From NCBI RefSeq assembly GCF_013761175.1, contig NZ_JACDUR010000007.1, positions 666,915-730,914 on the forward strand: a stretch of DNA of 64,000 bases, given 5' to 3'. Both the position numbers and the translations under genes were made by a program. A model generated the notes under the pieces. That model searched no databases. It had not been told where the DNA came from and was given only the letters and a program-made list of their open reading frames with translations. Each line of letters opens with the position of its first letter. The stretch's first letter is position 1. Positions 8,360 through 16,797 of this stretch are shown here, in pieces. This DNA is from Nonomuraea soli. Lineage in GTDB: Bacteria; Actinomycetota; Actinomycetes; Streptosporangiales; Streptosporangiaceae.

Positions 8360-9126
8360 TTCAACTCCTGGTCGACGAACGCTGCGGCGGCCGGCATGAG
8401 GCGGGCCGCCTCCTGCTCGAAGTAGGCCCGCGCCTTCTCACCGGGCCAGCCGGCCGGTAACAACTGCGCGGGCAGGCCCGGGTCACGGAACAGGAAGTTA
8501 CGCCAGCCGTGCACCAGCCTGCTGCGGGTGGCGAAGACCTCGTTCGGCGTGGCGTCGAAGGGCAGGGCGCCGATGAGGGCGACCGCCTCCGTCAGCCACT
8601 GCTCGTACGCCTGGCCGATGGCCGTCAGGTCCCACGCGCGGGCCACGAGCTCGCGCGGATCGCCGTCGAGCACGGCCTCGAAGCAGTCGGCCCGGTGCGG
8701 CGTCAGCAGGGGATCCAGCTCGGGCGAAGGGCGCGGGCCGATCCAGGTCGTCTCCGAGAGCGGGGCGTAACCGAGGAAGGCCAGGTCCGCCCGCAGGCGT
8801 TCGCGGCGGGGCCGCTCGCGCACGGGCTCGAAGACGATCAGATGCCATCTTCCGGACCAGTCGAGCGTTCCAGCTCGGTAAATTCTCAGCGCGGCCTCGT
8901 CCAAGCGAGTAACGCACTTGGGAGTGAGCCCGTAGCCCGGTCCCTGAGCCAGCCTCAGCGGCCTCAGCCACCCCTGGCGAACCATGCGCGAAACGGCGGT
9001 GCGCACAGCGGGAGCGGCGATGTCGAGCGGCGCGAGCAGCCGGAGGAGAGCGGCCACGGAGGCTCGTCCACCGCGTGGACGCAGGTGGTCCCCGTAGAGG
9101 TCGAACAGCGCGGCGCGTGCGTTCAC
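8356..9126 (-). CDS. paaX: PaaX-family transcriptional regulator
   Basis: The 256-residue protein has the PaaX layout. An N-terminal winged helix begins ARAALFDLYGDHLRPRGG and includes VRTAVSRMVRQGWLRP as recognition region. A central Cas2-like/ferredoxin-like segment follows (WHLIVFEPVRERPRRER), then a C-terminal helical domain (VHGWRNFLFRDPGLPAQLLP). PaaX proteins repress phenylacetyl-CoA catabolism and respond to phenylacetyl-CoA. The GTG start at 9126 was chosen as the only start covering the full winged helix. It is co-transcribed with the PaaG-like gene (ATGA overlap), so it may control its own operon. Confidence 0.88.
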   Translation of the reverse strand: MNARAALFDLYGDHLRPRGGRASVAALLRLLAPLDIAAPAVRTAVSRMVRQGWLRPLRLAQGPGYGLTPKCVTRLDEAALRIYRAGTLDWSGRWHLIVFEPVRERPRRERLRADLAFLGYAPLSETTWIGPRPSPELDPLLTPHRADCFEAVLDGDPRELVARAWDLTAIGQAYEQWLTEAVALIGALPFDATPNEVFATRSRLVHGWRNFLFRDPGLPAQLLPAGWPGEKARAYFEQEAARLMPAAAAFVDQELK

Positions 9127-9186
9127 GAGGACCAGTTTGGCCGCGTTCGCGAGCCTCTACAACGCATCTGGGAGGAGATCGTTACC

Positions 9187-9203
9187 CATCAGGGCTCCTG
9201 ATG
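9187..9203. repeat. Small inverted repeat between paaX and the DUF3117 gene
   Basis: CATCAGG and CCTGATG form a perfect 7-bp inverted repeat with a 3-nt centre; weak pairing continues outward (CC/GG). It lies in the 178-bp divergent region upstream of both paaX and the DUF3117 gene, so it may be an operator or a short leader hairpin. No other feature is seen in this gap. Confidence 0.35.
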
Positions 9204-9304
9204 CGGGAGAATAGGACATCACAGAAGACGTGAATGCGTCGGGCACCGTGAGTCAAGCCGGTACGGCCGGTCGCGGTGAACCCACTGCAGGAAGGGATGC
9301 GCGC

Positions 9305-9472
9305 ATGGCGGCGATGAAGCCGCGGACCGGCGATGGTCCGCTCGAGGTCACCAAGGAAGGACGCGGCATTGTCATGCGCGTTCCGCTGGAAGGTGGCGGC
9401 CGGCTCGTCGTGGAGATCTCGGCCGACGAAGCCAAGGCGCTGGGTGAAGCGCTGAAGAACGTGGTCGGCTAG
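9305..9472 (+). CDS. DUF3117 small conserved actinobacterial protein
   Basis: The 55-residue protein (MAAMKPRTGDGPLEVTKEGR at the start, ADEAKALGEALKNVVG at the end) matches the DUF3117 family, which is near-invariant in Actinobacteria. Its function is unknown. The ATG at 9305 has a strong GGAAGGGA seven bases upstream. It is followed 8 bp later by the aminopeptidase gene, suggesting co-transcription. In M. tuberculosis, as I recall, the homologue lies in the same general neighbourhood as sigE, consistent with conserved gene order here. Confidence 0.9.
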   Translation: MAAMKPRTGDGPLEVTKEGRGIVMRVPLEGGGRLVVEISADEAKALGEALKNVVG

Positions 9473-9479
9473 TCGCACG

Positions 9480-10889
9480 ATGCCTATTGAGACCAGCCTG
9501 TCCGTGGCCGCCGAGCCGCCCGCCGACGTCGACCTGTTCGCGGTGCCGTACACCGGTGACCTCGACGTCCCCGACCTGCCGCTGCCGGCCGCCGAGCTCT
9601 TCGCTCACTACGAGGCCAAGGGCGAGCCGGGCGAGGTGATCGAAGTTCCCGTCGCGCGCGGGTCCGGCGTCGGCCGCATCCTGCTGTACGGCGTGGGCGA
9701 CGGCTCACCCAGGGCGTTGCGCAAGGCGGCCGCGACACTGGTCAGGAGGGTGAAGGGCCGCAAGGCGCTGACCGTGGTGCTTCCGGACGACGGGGATCTG
9801 TCCGTGTTCGCCGAGGCGGCACTGCTGGCGGCCTACTCCTTCCGCATCGGGGCGCCGGGCAAGACCCCGGTGCGCGCGCTGACCTTCGTGCACGACGGCG
9901 ACGAGGCCGCGATCCGCCGCGGCGAGACCATCGCCCGTGCGGTCGGCCTGGCCCGAGACCTGTCCAACACCCCGGCCTCCGTCAAGACTCCCGCGTGGCT
10001 GGCCGAGCAGGCCGTCGCCCAGACGGGACTGCAGGCCAGGGTGTGGGACGAAAAGGCACTGGCGGCCGACGGGTTCGGCGGCATCTCCGCGGTGGGCATG
10101 GGGTCCGCCAGCCCGCCGCGGCTCATCCAGCTGTCCTACGCGCCCGAGGGCGCCGGCAAGCACGTCGTGCTGGTCGGCAAGGGCATCACCTTCGACTCGG
10201 GCGGCCTGTCCATCAAGCCGAACGAGAACATGAAGTTCCAGAAGACCGACATGGCCGGTGGCGCGGTCGTCATCGCCGTGATGAGCATCCTGGCCGAGCT
10301 GGGCGTGCGGGTGCGGGTGACCGGCCTCATCGCCTCGGCCGAGAACATGCCGTCGGGCAGCGCCCAGCGGCCCAGCGACGTCATCACCATGTACGGCGGC
10401 AAGACGGTCGAGGTGCTCAACACCGACGCCGAGGGCCGCCTGGTCATGGCCGACGCGCTGGCCTACGCCGACGCGGTGCTCGACCCCGACGTGATGATCG
10501 ACATCGCGACCCTCACCGGCGCGGTCCGCGTGGCGCTCGGCGCGGGGGTCGGCGGGCTCTACGCCTCCGACGACCCGCTGGGCAAGGAGCTGACCGAGAG
10601 CGGCGAGCACACCGGTGACCGGCTGTGGCGCATGCCGCTGGTCGACGACTACCTGCCGGCGCTCAAGTCGGCCATCGCCGACCTGGCCAACGTCGAGAGC
10701 GGCTCCACCTACGGCGCGGGCTCGATCACGGCGGCGCTGTTCCTGCGCGAGTTCACCGGCGGACGGCCGTGGGCGCACCTCGACATCGCCGGCGTCGGCC
10801 GCAGCTCGGTCGACGAGGGCACGCAGTCGAAGGGCGCGACGGGATTCGGCGTCAGGGTGCTGGTCGACTGGCTGTCGGGCCAGGCCTGA
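9480..10889 (+). CDS. pepA: Leucyl aminopeptidase, M17 family
   Basis: The 469-residue cytosolic metallopeptidase has a variable N-terminal domain and a C-terminal catalytic domain with all M17 signatures. These are KGITFDSGGLSIKP (metal-binding Lys and Asp, about residues 238-251), KTDMAGGA, and the family signature NTDAEGRLVMADAL (about residues 316-329), which includes the active-site Arg. It removes N-terminal residues from peptides during protein turnover. The ATG at 9480 starts 8 bp after DUF3117. The downstream gene is convergent with a gap of 9 bp. Confidence 0.93.
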   Translation: MPIETSLSVAAEPPADVDLFAVPYTGDLDVPDLPLPAAELFAHYEAKGEPGEVIEVPVARGSGVGRILLYGVGDGSPRALRKAAATLVRRVKGRKALTVVLPDDGDLSVFAEAALLAAYSFRIGAPGKTPVRALTFVHDGDEAAIRRGETIARAVGLARDLSNTPASVKTPAWLAEQAVAQTGLQARVWDEKALAADGFGGISAVGMGSASPPRLIQLSYAPEGAGKHVVLVGKGITFDSGGLSIKPNENMKFQKTDMAGGAVVIAVMSILAELGVRVRVTGLIASAENMPSGSAQRPSDVITMYGGKTVEVLNTDAEGRLVMADALAYADAVLDPDVMIDIATLTGAVRVALGAGVGGLYASDDPLGKELTESGEHTGDRLWRMPLVDDYLPALKSAIADLANVESGSTYGAGSITAALFLREFTGGRPWAHLDIAGVGRSSVDEGTQSKGATGFGVRVLVDWLSGQA

Positions 10890-10898
10890 CGGGCGGGG

Positions 10899-11537
10899 TC
10901 AGTCGCTGATCTTGACCGCGGTGAGCAGCCCGTCGCCGACGGGCAGCATCACCGCGCGCAGCCGCTCGTCGGCCTGCACCAGCTTGCCCAGCTCCCGCAC
11001 GGCCACCGTCTCGGGGTCGCGCTGCGTGGGGTCGGCCACCCGGTCGTGCCACAGCGCGTTGTCGAAGGCCACGATCCCGCCGACCCGCAGCAGCCGTACG
11101 GCTTCCGCCAGATAGTCGGCGTACTCCTGCTTGGCCGCGTCGGCGAACACCAGGTCGTAGCCGCCGTCGGACAGGCGCGGCAGCACGTCGAGGGCCCGCC
11201 CGGTGATCAACCGGATACGGCTGCCGGAGAAGCCCGCCTCCGCGAAGGCCTGCTTGGCCAGCCGCTGGTGCTCAAGTTCGAGATCGACGCTGGTCAGCGT
11301 GCCGTCAGGGCGCATGCCGCGCAGCAGCCACAACCCCGACACGCCGCATCCGGTGCCGATCTCCACCACGGAGCGCGCGTTGATGGCCGTGGCGAGGACA
11401 CACAGTGCCGCGCCGCCGCCGGGAAGGATGGGCACCGCGCCCATCTCCTGACCGCGTTGCCGGGCGGCGCGCAGGATCTCGTCCTCACGAGAGAACTGCT
11501 CCGCGTAGGCCAGGCTGGCTTCTACCGCACTGGTCAT
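10899..11537 (-). CDS. SAM-dependent O-methyltransferase (class I)
   Basis: The 212-residue protein has a class I methyltransferase fold. The SAM-binding motif is VEIGTGCGVSGLWLL (about residues 57-71). The acidic loop LTSVDLELEHQ and the DLVFADAAKQEYADYL region are typical of catechol/caffeoyl-CoA O-methyltransferase-like proteins. ATG 11537 was preferred over an upstream in-frame start because AGGAGG precedes it. It is divergent from sigE, the arrangement I recall for Rv1220c/sigE in mycobacteria. Its substrate is unknown. Confidence 0.87.
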   Translation of the reverse strand: MTSAVEASLAYAEQFSREDEILRAARQRGQEMGAVPILPGGGAALCVLATAINARSVVEIGTGCGVSGLWLLRGMRPDGTLTSVDLELEHQRLAKQAFAEAGFSGSRIRLITGRALDVLPRLSDGGYDLVFADAAKQEYADYLAEAVRLLRVGGIVAFDNALWHDRVADPTQRDPETVAVRELGKLVQADERLRAVMLPVGDGLLTAVKISD

Positions 11538-11602
11538 GGGCCTCCTCCCTCCTATTAGTGCCATTCATCACTGATCGCAGCCTAGGGGAGACACGCCATG
11601 AC

Positions 11603-11629
11603 GGGAACTCAAGTGCCACCCAAGGCGTT
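11603..11629 (+). promoter_or_regulatory. Candidate SigE-type (ECF) autoregulatory promoter
   Basis: GGGAAC at 11603-11608 and CGTT at 11626-11629 are separated by about 17 bases. This fits the ECF SigE consensus (GGAAC ... CGTT) known from Streptomyces and mycobacteria. It points toward sigE and would give a transcript starting around 11636 with a leader of roughly 100 nt. Autoregulation of sigE is therefore likely. Confidence 0.55.
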
Positions 11630-11736
11630 GCAGGTTTAAACGGGCTTTGCCGGTCCACAACGGCGGCATTTCGCACGAAGGGACAAAACCAGGCACTATG
11701 GCGGTAGCGACGGTGGTCCCAGAGAGAGGAGTACTG

Positions 11737-12312
11737 GTGGACGCGAGCGACCACCAGGTGTCTGAGTGGACTCCTCCGACCTGGGAGGAAGTAGTGCGTA
11801 CGCACTCGTCCCGGGTGTACCGATTGGCGTACCGGCTGACCGGCAACGTCCACGACGCGGAGGACCTCACACAGGAGGTATTCGTCCGCGTGTTCAGATC
11901 CCTGTCGAGCTACACGCCCGGCACCTTCGAGGGCTGGCTGCACAGGATCACCACGAACCTGTTCCTCGACATGGCCAGGCGCAAGCAGCGCATCCGCTTC
12001 GAGGGTCTGGCCGACGACGCCGCGGAGCGTCTTCGCGGGCGCGAGCCTTCACCGGCTCAGGCGCTCGACGACGCGCACCTCGAGCCCGACATCCAGGCGG
12101 CTCTCGACGGCCTGGCTCCGGAATTCCGGGCCGCGGTCGTGCTGTGTGACATCGAGGGGCTGTCGTACGAGGAGATCGCGGCCACGCTCGGCGTGAAGCT
12201 GGGAACGGTTCGAAGCAGGATCCACCGTGGCAGGGCACAACTGCGGGAGGCGCTGGACCACCGTGCCCCCCGCCACCTTCCCCCGCTCGGCACTCGCGGG
12301 GAGGAAGTCTGA
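11737..12312 (+). CDS. sigE: ECF RNA polymerase sigma factor SigE
   Basis: The protein has sigma region 2 (YRLAYRLTGNVHDAEDLTQ, then TFEGWLHRITTNLFLD) and sigma region 4 (FRAAVVLCDIEGLSYEEIA, TLGVKLGTVRSRIHRGR). It closely resembles mycobacterial SigE, which directs the extracytoplasmic stress response. I favour GTG 11737 (191 residues), which has AGAGGAG five bases upstream. ATG 11698 is in frame but has only a weakly placed GAAGGGA. Both could be used, since SigE isoforms with alternative starts are known. The stop is one base before the anti-sigma start, and the two genes are coupled. Confidence 0.93.
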   Translation: MDASDHQVSEWTPPTWEEVVRTHSSRVYRLAYRLTGNVHDAEDLTQEVFVRVFRSLSSYTPGTFEGWLHRITTNLFLDMARRKQRIRFEGLADDAAERLRGREPSPAQALDDAHLEPDIQAALDGLAPEFRAAVVLCDIEGLSYEEIAATLGVKLGTVRSRIHRGRAQLREALDHRAPRHLPPLGTRGEEV

Positions 12313-12313
12313 T

Positions 12314-12790
12314 ATGTCGCATCTTGGAGAGAATGTATCCGCACTGGTCGACGGCGAGCTCAGTCACATGGAACGTGAGCGCGCCCTGGCCCACCTGACC
12401 TTCTGCAGCGATTGCCGCCAGGAGGTGGAGTCGATGCGGGCGCTGAAGTCGCGCCTGCGTTCGCTCGAGGGGCCCGCGATGCCGGCCGACCTGACCATGT
12501 CGTTGCTGCTCATGGGCGAGCCCGGCGGTCCGCTTCCGCCGAGGGAGCGCCCTTTCCCGAAGACCTTCGGTGGGGTGCCGCTGCCTGGCCCGCGCAGCAT
12601 CGCCCCTTTGGACAACCGCCCCAGCAGGGGCTCCGGGGCCTCTTCCGGCCCTGGGCGTAAGCGGCGCTCCACCTACGTGGCCGTCGGCGTCGTCTCCGCC
12701 GCCGTCGCGCTCGGCACGCTCTTCGTCACCACGGCGAACCAGACCTCGGGTCCGCCTCCTGCGCAGGTGCACAAGACGAGCGTGCCGTAG
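12314..12790 (+). CDS. rseA: Anti-sigma factor RseA-like (zinc-binding ZAS domain)
   Basis: The 158-residue protein starts with a zf-HC2/ZAS domain carrying the H-x3-C-x2-C motif at His27, Cys31 and Cys34, which binds zinc and clamps the sigma factor. A proline-rich linker and a single membrane segment (TYVAVGVVSAAVALGTLFVT, about residues 124-143) follow, then a short external tail. It should hold SigE inactive until envelope stress. The strong GAGGAAG ribosome site lies inside the end of sigE, and the genes are separated by one base, so equimolar expression is expected. Confidence 0.9.
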   Translation: MSHLGENVSALVDGELSHMERERALAHLTFCSDCRQEVESMRALKSRLRSLEGPAMPADLTMSLLLMGEPGGPLPPRERPFPKTFGGVPLPGPRSIAPLDNRPSRGSGASSGPGRKRRSTYVAVGVVSAAVALGTLFVTTANQTSGPPPAQVHKTSVP

Positions 12791-12819
12791 GGCATCCCTT
12801 GGCTTAGTCAACGGCGTCA

Positions 12820-12865
12820 GGGGCATACGATCGTGATTCGGTGCTTTACACATCTCGTATGCCCC
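12820..12865. repeat. Perfect 11-bp inverted repeat between rseA and htrA
   Basis: GGGGCATACGA (12820-12830) and TCGTATGCCCC (12855-12865) are perfect inverted copies around a 24-nt centre. They sit in the 122-bp gap between rseA and htrA. The loop is long and no T-run follows, so an operator or a leader RNA structure is more likely than a simple terminator. Confidence 0.6.
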
Positions 12866-12912
12866 GCCCGCCAGGATGACGAGTGGCCGAGCAAGGAGTA
12901 GTGAGGAACTAG

Positions 12913-14844
12913 ATGACCGACGAGACGCGCCCTGACTCCGGACGCATGCCGTCGGACTCCACCGAGGTGCAGGAACGCCCCGAGTTCCGCCCCGCCGGCG
13001 AGACTCCGCCGCCTTCCGGCGGCAACGGCTGGGGCGACCCCTCCGGGCGCCCGCGCGACACGATCGTGTTCGGCGGGCCCTCGGGACCGGCCGCCGACGC
13101 ACCTCCTCCTTCCGGGCCCGCCTTCGACGCGCCGCCCCCATCGGGCCCCGCCTTTGACGTGCCTGCCCCCGGCGCCACCTCGTCGCCTTCCGTGCCCTTC
13201 TCGGCGGCTTCCAGCGGGCCCTCCTCGACGTCGTCAACCGGGCCTTTCCCGGCGTCGTCAACCGGGGCCTCATCGGCGTCCTCAACCGGGGCCTCCTCGG
13301 TGCCTTCTGCCGGGCCTTCTGCCGGGTCTCCCTCGGTGCCCTCGTCCGGGTCGTCTCCTTCGGCGCCCTCCTTCAGCCCGCCCTCTGGGCCGTCATTCAG
13401 CCCGCCGTCGGGCCCGCCGCCCCACGGCGGTTACGGCGGCCAGAACGGCAACACCGGCCAGAACCCCGCCGTGAGCGGTAACACCGGCCAGTTCGGCGCG
13501 CCGTCCGGCCCCGCTCCGCAGTTCGGGGCCCCGGCAGGCAACACGGGCCAGTTCGGCTCCCCGGCGGGCAACACCGGCCAGTTCGGCGCCCAGGGCGGCT
13601 CCGGCTCGGGCGGGGGCAACGTCCCCCCGCCTCCCCCCGGCCGCCCGCTCGGCATGGGCGCCGGATGGGCGCCTCCGCCCGGCGCCGCCTCCACGTCCGG
13701 TCCGTCGCGCGGTCCCGGCGTCGGCGTGCTCGTCGCGATCGGCGTCGTCATCGCCCTGGTCTCCGGCCTGGCCGCCAGCGCCGGCACCTACCTGATGACC
13801 CGCGACGGCTCCGACACCAACCCCAACTACAGCCTGGGCCCGGTCCCGACCGGCAGCACCAACCGCCCGCCCGACTCGGTGGCGGGTGTGGCGGCCAGGG
13901 TCCTGCCCAGCGTGGTCTCGCTCGAGGTCGGCAACGGCAACCGCACCGAGGGCGCGAGCGGCTCCGGCTTCCTGATCAAGGGCGGCTACGTGGTGACCAA
14001 CCATCACGTGGTCGCCATGGCCGTCAAGAGCGGCGAGATCAACATCATCTTCAACAACCGCAAGGAGTCGCCCGGCCGCATCGTCGGCACCGACCCCGGC
14101 TCCGACCTGGCGGTCATCAAGCCCGACGACACCTTCGGCACCCCCGAGATCGCGCTGGGCAACTCCGACGACGTCGTCGTCGGCGACCCGGTGCTCGCGG
14201 TGGGTACCCCGCTGGGCCTGACCGGTACGGTCACCACCGGCATCGTCAGCTCCAAGAACCGCCCCGTGGTGGCCGGTTCCGAGAGCGCCCGGACGGCGGA
14301 GGAAGTCGCCTACATCAGCGCCATCCAGACCGATGCCGCCATCAACCCGGGCAACTCCGGCGGCCCGCTCGTCAACGCCAACGGCGAGGTCGTCGGCGTC
14401 AACTCCGCGATCGCCACGCTGAGCCGCGTGTCCAACAGCGAGCAGGGCAACATCGGCCTGGGCTTCGCCATCACCAGCAACCAGGCCAGGCGGGTGGCGG
14501 AAGACCTCATCAAGTACGGCAAGGCGCGCAAGCCGCTCATCGGCATCGTCATCGACCCCGGCCACACCGGAGAGGGCGTGCGCATCGCCTCCGACCCCGC
14601 GCAGGGCCGCCAGCCGGTCACCAAGGACGGCCCCGCGGCCAAGGCCGGGCTGAAGGGCGGCGACGTCATCCTCGAGGTCGACGGCCTGCGGCTGGAGAAC
14701 GATGAGGAACTCATCGCGCTGGTCAGGTCGAAGGCTCCCGGATCGAAGCTCACCGTCAAGTACCTGCGTGACGGGCAGGAGAAGACCGCGACGCTCACCG
14801 TCGAGGCCGACGCGGAGCCGGTCGCCACGCCGACTCCCTCCTAA
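12913..14844 (+). CDS. htrA: HtrA/DegP-type serine protease with PDZ domain
   Basis: This 643-residue membrane-anchored protease has a disordered cytoplasmic N-terminus of about 265 residues rich in Pro, Ser and Gly. One membrane segment follows (about residues 269-293), then a trypsin-like domain with His365 (VTNHHVV), Asp398 (GSDLAVIK) and Ser482 (NPGNSGGPL). A C-terminal PDZ domain spans about residues 545-635. It degrades or refolds misfolded proteins outside the membrane and, in the SigE system, feeds back on the stress response. The N-terminal region carries four NTGQ-type repeats (residues 180-224) and runs of Ser-Thr-Gly. The ATG at 12913 has GAGGAA upstream. Confidence 0.92.
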   Translation: MTDETRPDSGRMPSDSTEVQERPEFRPAGETPPPSGGNGWGDPSGRPRDTIVFGGPSGPAADAPPPSGPAFDAPPPSGPAFDVPAPGATSSPSVPFSAASSGPSSTSSTGPFPASSTGASSASSTGASSVPSAGPSAGSPSVPSSGSSPSAPSFSPPSGPSFSPPSGPPPHGGYGGQNGNTGQNPAVSGNTGQFGAPSGPAPQFGAPAGNTGQFGSPAGNTGQFGAQGGSGSGGGNVPPPPPGRPLGMGAGWAPPPGAASTSGPSRGPGVGVLVAIGVVIALVSGLAASAGTYLMTRDGSDTNPNYSLGPVPTGSTNRPPDSVAGVAARVLPSVVSLEVGNGNRTEGASGSGFLIKGGYVVTNHHVVAMAVKSGEINIIFNNRKESPGRIVGTDPGSDLAVIKPDDTFGTPEIALGNSDDVVVGDPVLAVGTPLGLTGTVTTGIVSSKNRPVVAGSESARTAEEVAYISAIQTDAAINPGNSGGPLVNANGEVVGVNSAIATLSRVSNSEQGNIGLGFAITSNQARRVAEDLIKYGKARKPLIGIVIDPGHTGEGVRIASDPAQGRQPVTKDGPAAKAGLKGGDVILEVDGLRLENDEELIALVRSKAPGSKLTVKYLRDGQEKTATLTVEADAEPVATPTPS

Positions 14845-14898
14845 CCTGCCTTAGTCTGGAGTAGCCGGAATCGTCCCCGGCGTGGTGAGGAGTTCACG

Positions 14899-15267
14899 GT
14901 GTTCGGACTTGGCTGGCTGGAGATCACAGCGCTGATTGTCATCGCGTTGCTGGTCTTCGGCCCGGAAAAGTTGCCGCAGGCCGCGGCGCAGGCGGGTCGC
15001 ACGCTGCGCAACCTGCGGCGCATGGCCAACAACGCCCGTGACGACCTGAGGTCCGGGCTGGGGCCGGAGTTCGCCGACTTCGACCCGGCGGACCTGAATC
15101 CGAAGAACTTCGTGCGCAAGCACCTGCTCGACGACGTCGAGGACAGCTGGAACGGCAACACCGCGACCGCGACCGCGACCGATCCGCTCCCGGAGCCGGC
15201 GCTGGGCGCGGCCGAGTCGCAGCTCGGCTACGGCGAGATCCCGCCCTACGACAGCGAGGCCACCTGA
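14899..15267 (+). CDS. tatB: Sec-independent protein translocase subunit TatB
   Basis: The 122-residue protein begins MFGLGWLEITALIVIALLVF, a short N-terminal membrane helix. The conserved FGPEKLP hinge and a basic amphipathic helix (TLRNLRRMANNARDDLRS) follow. This is the TatB layout: a receptor component that works with TatC to recognise twin-arginine signal peptides. The GTG at 14899 follows GAGGAG. It lies 54 bp after htrA, in the sigE-rseA-htrA-tatB order I recall from mycobacteria. Confidence 0.93.
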   Translation: MFGLGWLEITALIVIALLVFGPEKLPQAAAQAGRTLRNLRRMANNARDDLRSGLGPEFADFDPADLNPKNFVRKHLLDDVEDSWNGNTATATATDPLPEPALGAAESQLGYGEIPPYDSEAT

Positions 15268-15306
15268 CCCGCGGCGGGTCAGGTAGCGGCCGCTGGCCTG
15301 GGCGGC

Positions 15307-15382
15307 GATGAGGCGCGGCGCGGCCTTCCGTGCCAGCGGGTCAAGTGGCGGGCGGTGATGAGGCGCGGCGCGGCCTTCCGTG
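15307..15382. repeat. Direct repeat, two 26-bp copies
   Basis: The identical 26-bp unit starting GATGAGGCGCGGCGCGG occurs at 15307-15332 and 15357-15382 (50-bp period). Similarity extends a few bases upstream with one mismatch. It fills the 194-bp gap between tatB and the secreted hydrolase gene. There are only two copies and no open frame, so it looks like a local duplication rather than a CRISPR or a regulatory array. Confidence 0.7.
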
Positions 15383-15461
15383 GTGCGCCGACTGGTGTGC
15401 GGCCCGCAACATGGCGGCCGGCCACATTGTCGTCGTCTCGCGCGTGACGTGAGCTGGGGCG

Positions 15462-16730
15462 GTGAAGACGACCGTGTTAACGGGCCGAGCCCTCGCCGCC
15501 CTGCTGCTCGCCGCCGCCCTGACCGCCGCCGCCCCGCCGCCCGCCACCGCCTCTGTCACCGCCGCCGCCACTGCCTCCGTCACCCTGGAGGCCACCTACA
15601 CCACCGGCCTGGAGAACGGCTGGGCGCTGGTGGAGCGGTACCGGGACACCTCCACCGGCTTCCAGGCCGAGACGTACCCGCCCGACGGCCGGGGCGACCA
15701 CACGGGCCAGAGCCGCCGCCTGTTCGGCGACGTGGCCCGCCCGCACTCCTCCCGCTTCCTGCTCTACCACGCGCCCGGCTGGCAGAGCGGCGCCAGGGCG
15801 ACGCCCGTGCTGCTGGTGCACGGCGCGAACCAGACCGCCGACCTGGCCTGGGCCAACCCCAATGCCCGCGGTGCCTACGGCTGCGGCCAGTCCTCCTGCC
15901 CGACGACCGGCCTCATGCAGCATCTCGACGCCGCCGGGTACAAGGTCTTCGCCATCGGCTTCCCGCACGTCACGGGTGACGGCCACTACTGGGCCGAGCA
16001 GATCGGCGACGCCGTCAAGCGCGTCAAGGCCAGGACGGGCGCCGCCCAGGTGGATGTGATCGGCTGGTCGAAGGGCGCGTTCAACGCCCGCATGTACGTC
16101 TCCTCGCTGCGCCAGTCATGGGGTACGGCCTACGCGGGTGACGTGCGCAAGCTCATCCTCGTCGGAGGGCCGAACAAGGGCTTCGACTGGGGGTACCGCC
16201 ACGGCTGGACCCACGACTTCGCGATCTTCCCGGAGTGCGGCGGCTCGCTGAACGCCCCCGCACCGCACTCCGCGATGATCTGCTACGGCCTGTGGCGCAA
16301 CCACCCCGAGCTCAGCTACGAGGGCAACGCCTACCCCGGCTCCGACGACATGCTCTACCGCTGGGACGGCGTCTACCCGCTGCCCGCCACCGAGCAGGAC
16401 TGGTACACCACCTACTACGGGGGCACCGGCTTCTACACCCAGGGCAACGGCATCCAGTGGGCCATCGACCGCGGCTCGCTCGTCCAGCCGCTCATCAACG
16501 CGGGCACCCCGGCGGCCGTGGCCGTCTACCAGCTGTGCGGGAACGCGGCCGACATGGCGCTGATGCACAACGAGCACACGGGACCCTCCGACGGCGCGGT
16601 CTTCGTGGCCAGTTGCGCGGCCGCCGACGGCATCGCCAACCGGGCGGCGAGCGCCACGCTGGGGCTCAACCATCTCAAGCTGGGCTGGGCCTCGAACGCG
16701 AAGAGCCAGATCGCGACCTGGCTGGGGTGA
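15462..16730 (+). CDS. Secreted alpha/beta hydrolase, lipase-like
   Basis: The 422-residue precursor has a clear Sec signal peptide (residues 1 to about 31, with a run of Leu and Ala ending PPPATASV). A lipase/esterase-type alpha/beta hydrolase domain follows. TPVLLVHGANQT forms the oxyanion region (about residue 113), and VIGWSKGAFNAR contains the nucleophile Ser in a G-W-S-K-G elbow (about residue 190). A late His (LMHNEHTGPSDG) is the candidate base. Several paired Cys residues suggest disulfides. It would act outside the cell on esters or lipids. The start is the GTG at 15462. A strong bidirectional hairpin follows. Confidence 0.82.
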   Translation: MKTTVLTGRALAALLLAAALTAAAPPPATASVTAAATASVTLEATYTTGLENGWALVERYRDTSTGFQAETYPPDGRGDHTGQSRRLFGDVARPHSSRFLLYHAPGWQSGARATPVLLVHGANQTADLAWANPNARGAYGCGQSSCPTTGLMQHLDAAGYKVFAIGFPHVTGDGHYWAEQIGDAVKRVKARTGAAQVDVIGWSKGAFNARMYVSSLRQSWGTAYAGDVRKLILVGGPNKGFDWGYRHGWTHDFAIFPECGGSLNAPAPHSAMICYGLWRNHPELSYEGNAYPGSDDMLYRWDGVYPLPATEQDWYTTYYGGTGFYTQGNGIQWAIDRGSLVQPLINAGTPAAVAVYQLCGNAADMALMHNEHTGPSDGAVFVASCAAADGIANRAASATLGLNHLKLGWASNAKSQIATWLG

Positions 16731-16797
16731 TCGCACCAACGACGTCCCGGCCTCGGTCACGGCGACGCCGGGCGGGAGCCGTACGACGGCCGGTGGT

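Noticed and set aside
15307..15382. CRISPR-like repeat pair
   Set aside because: Only two copies 50 bp apart, no cas genes and no further repeats.
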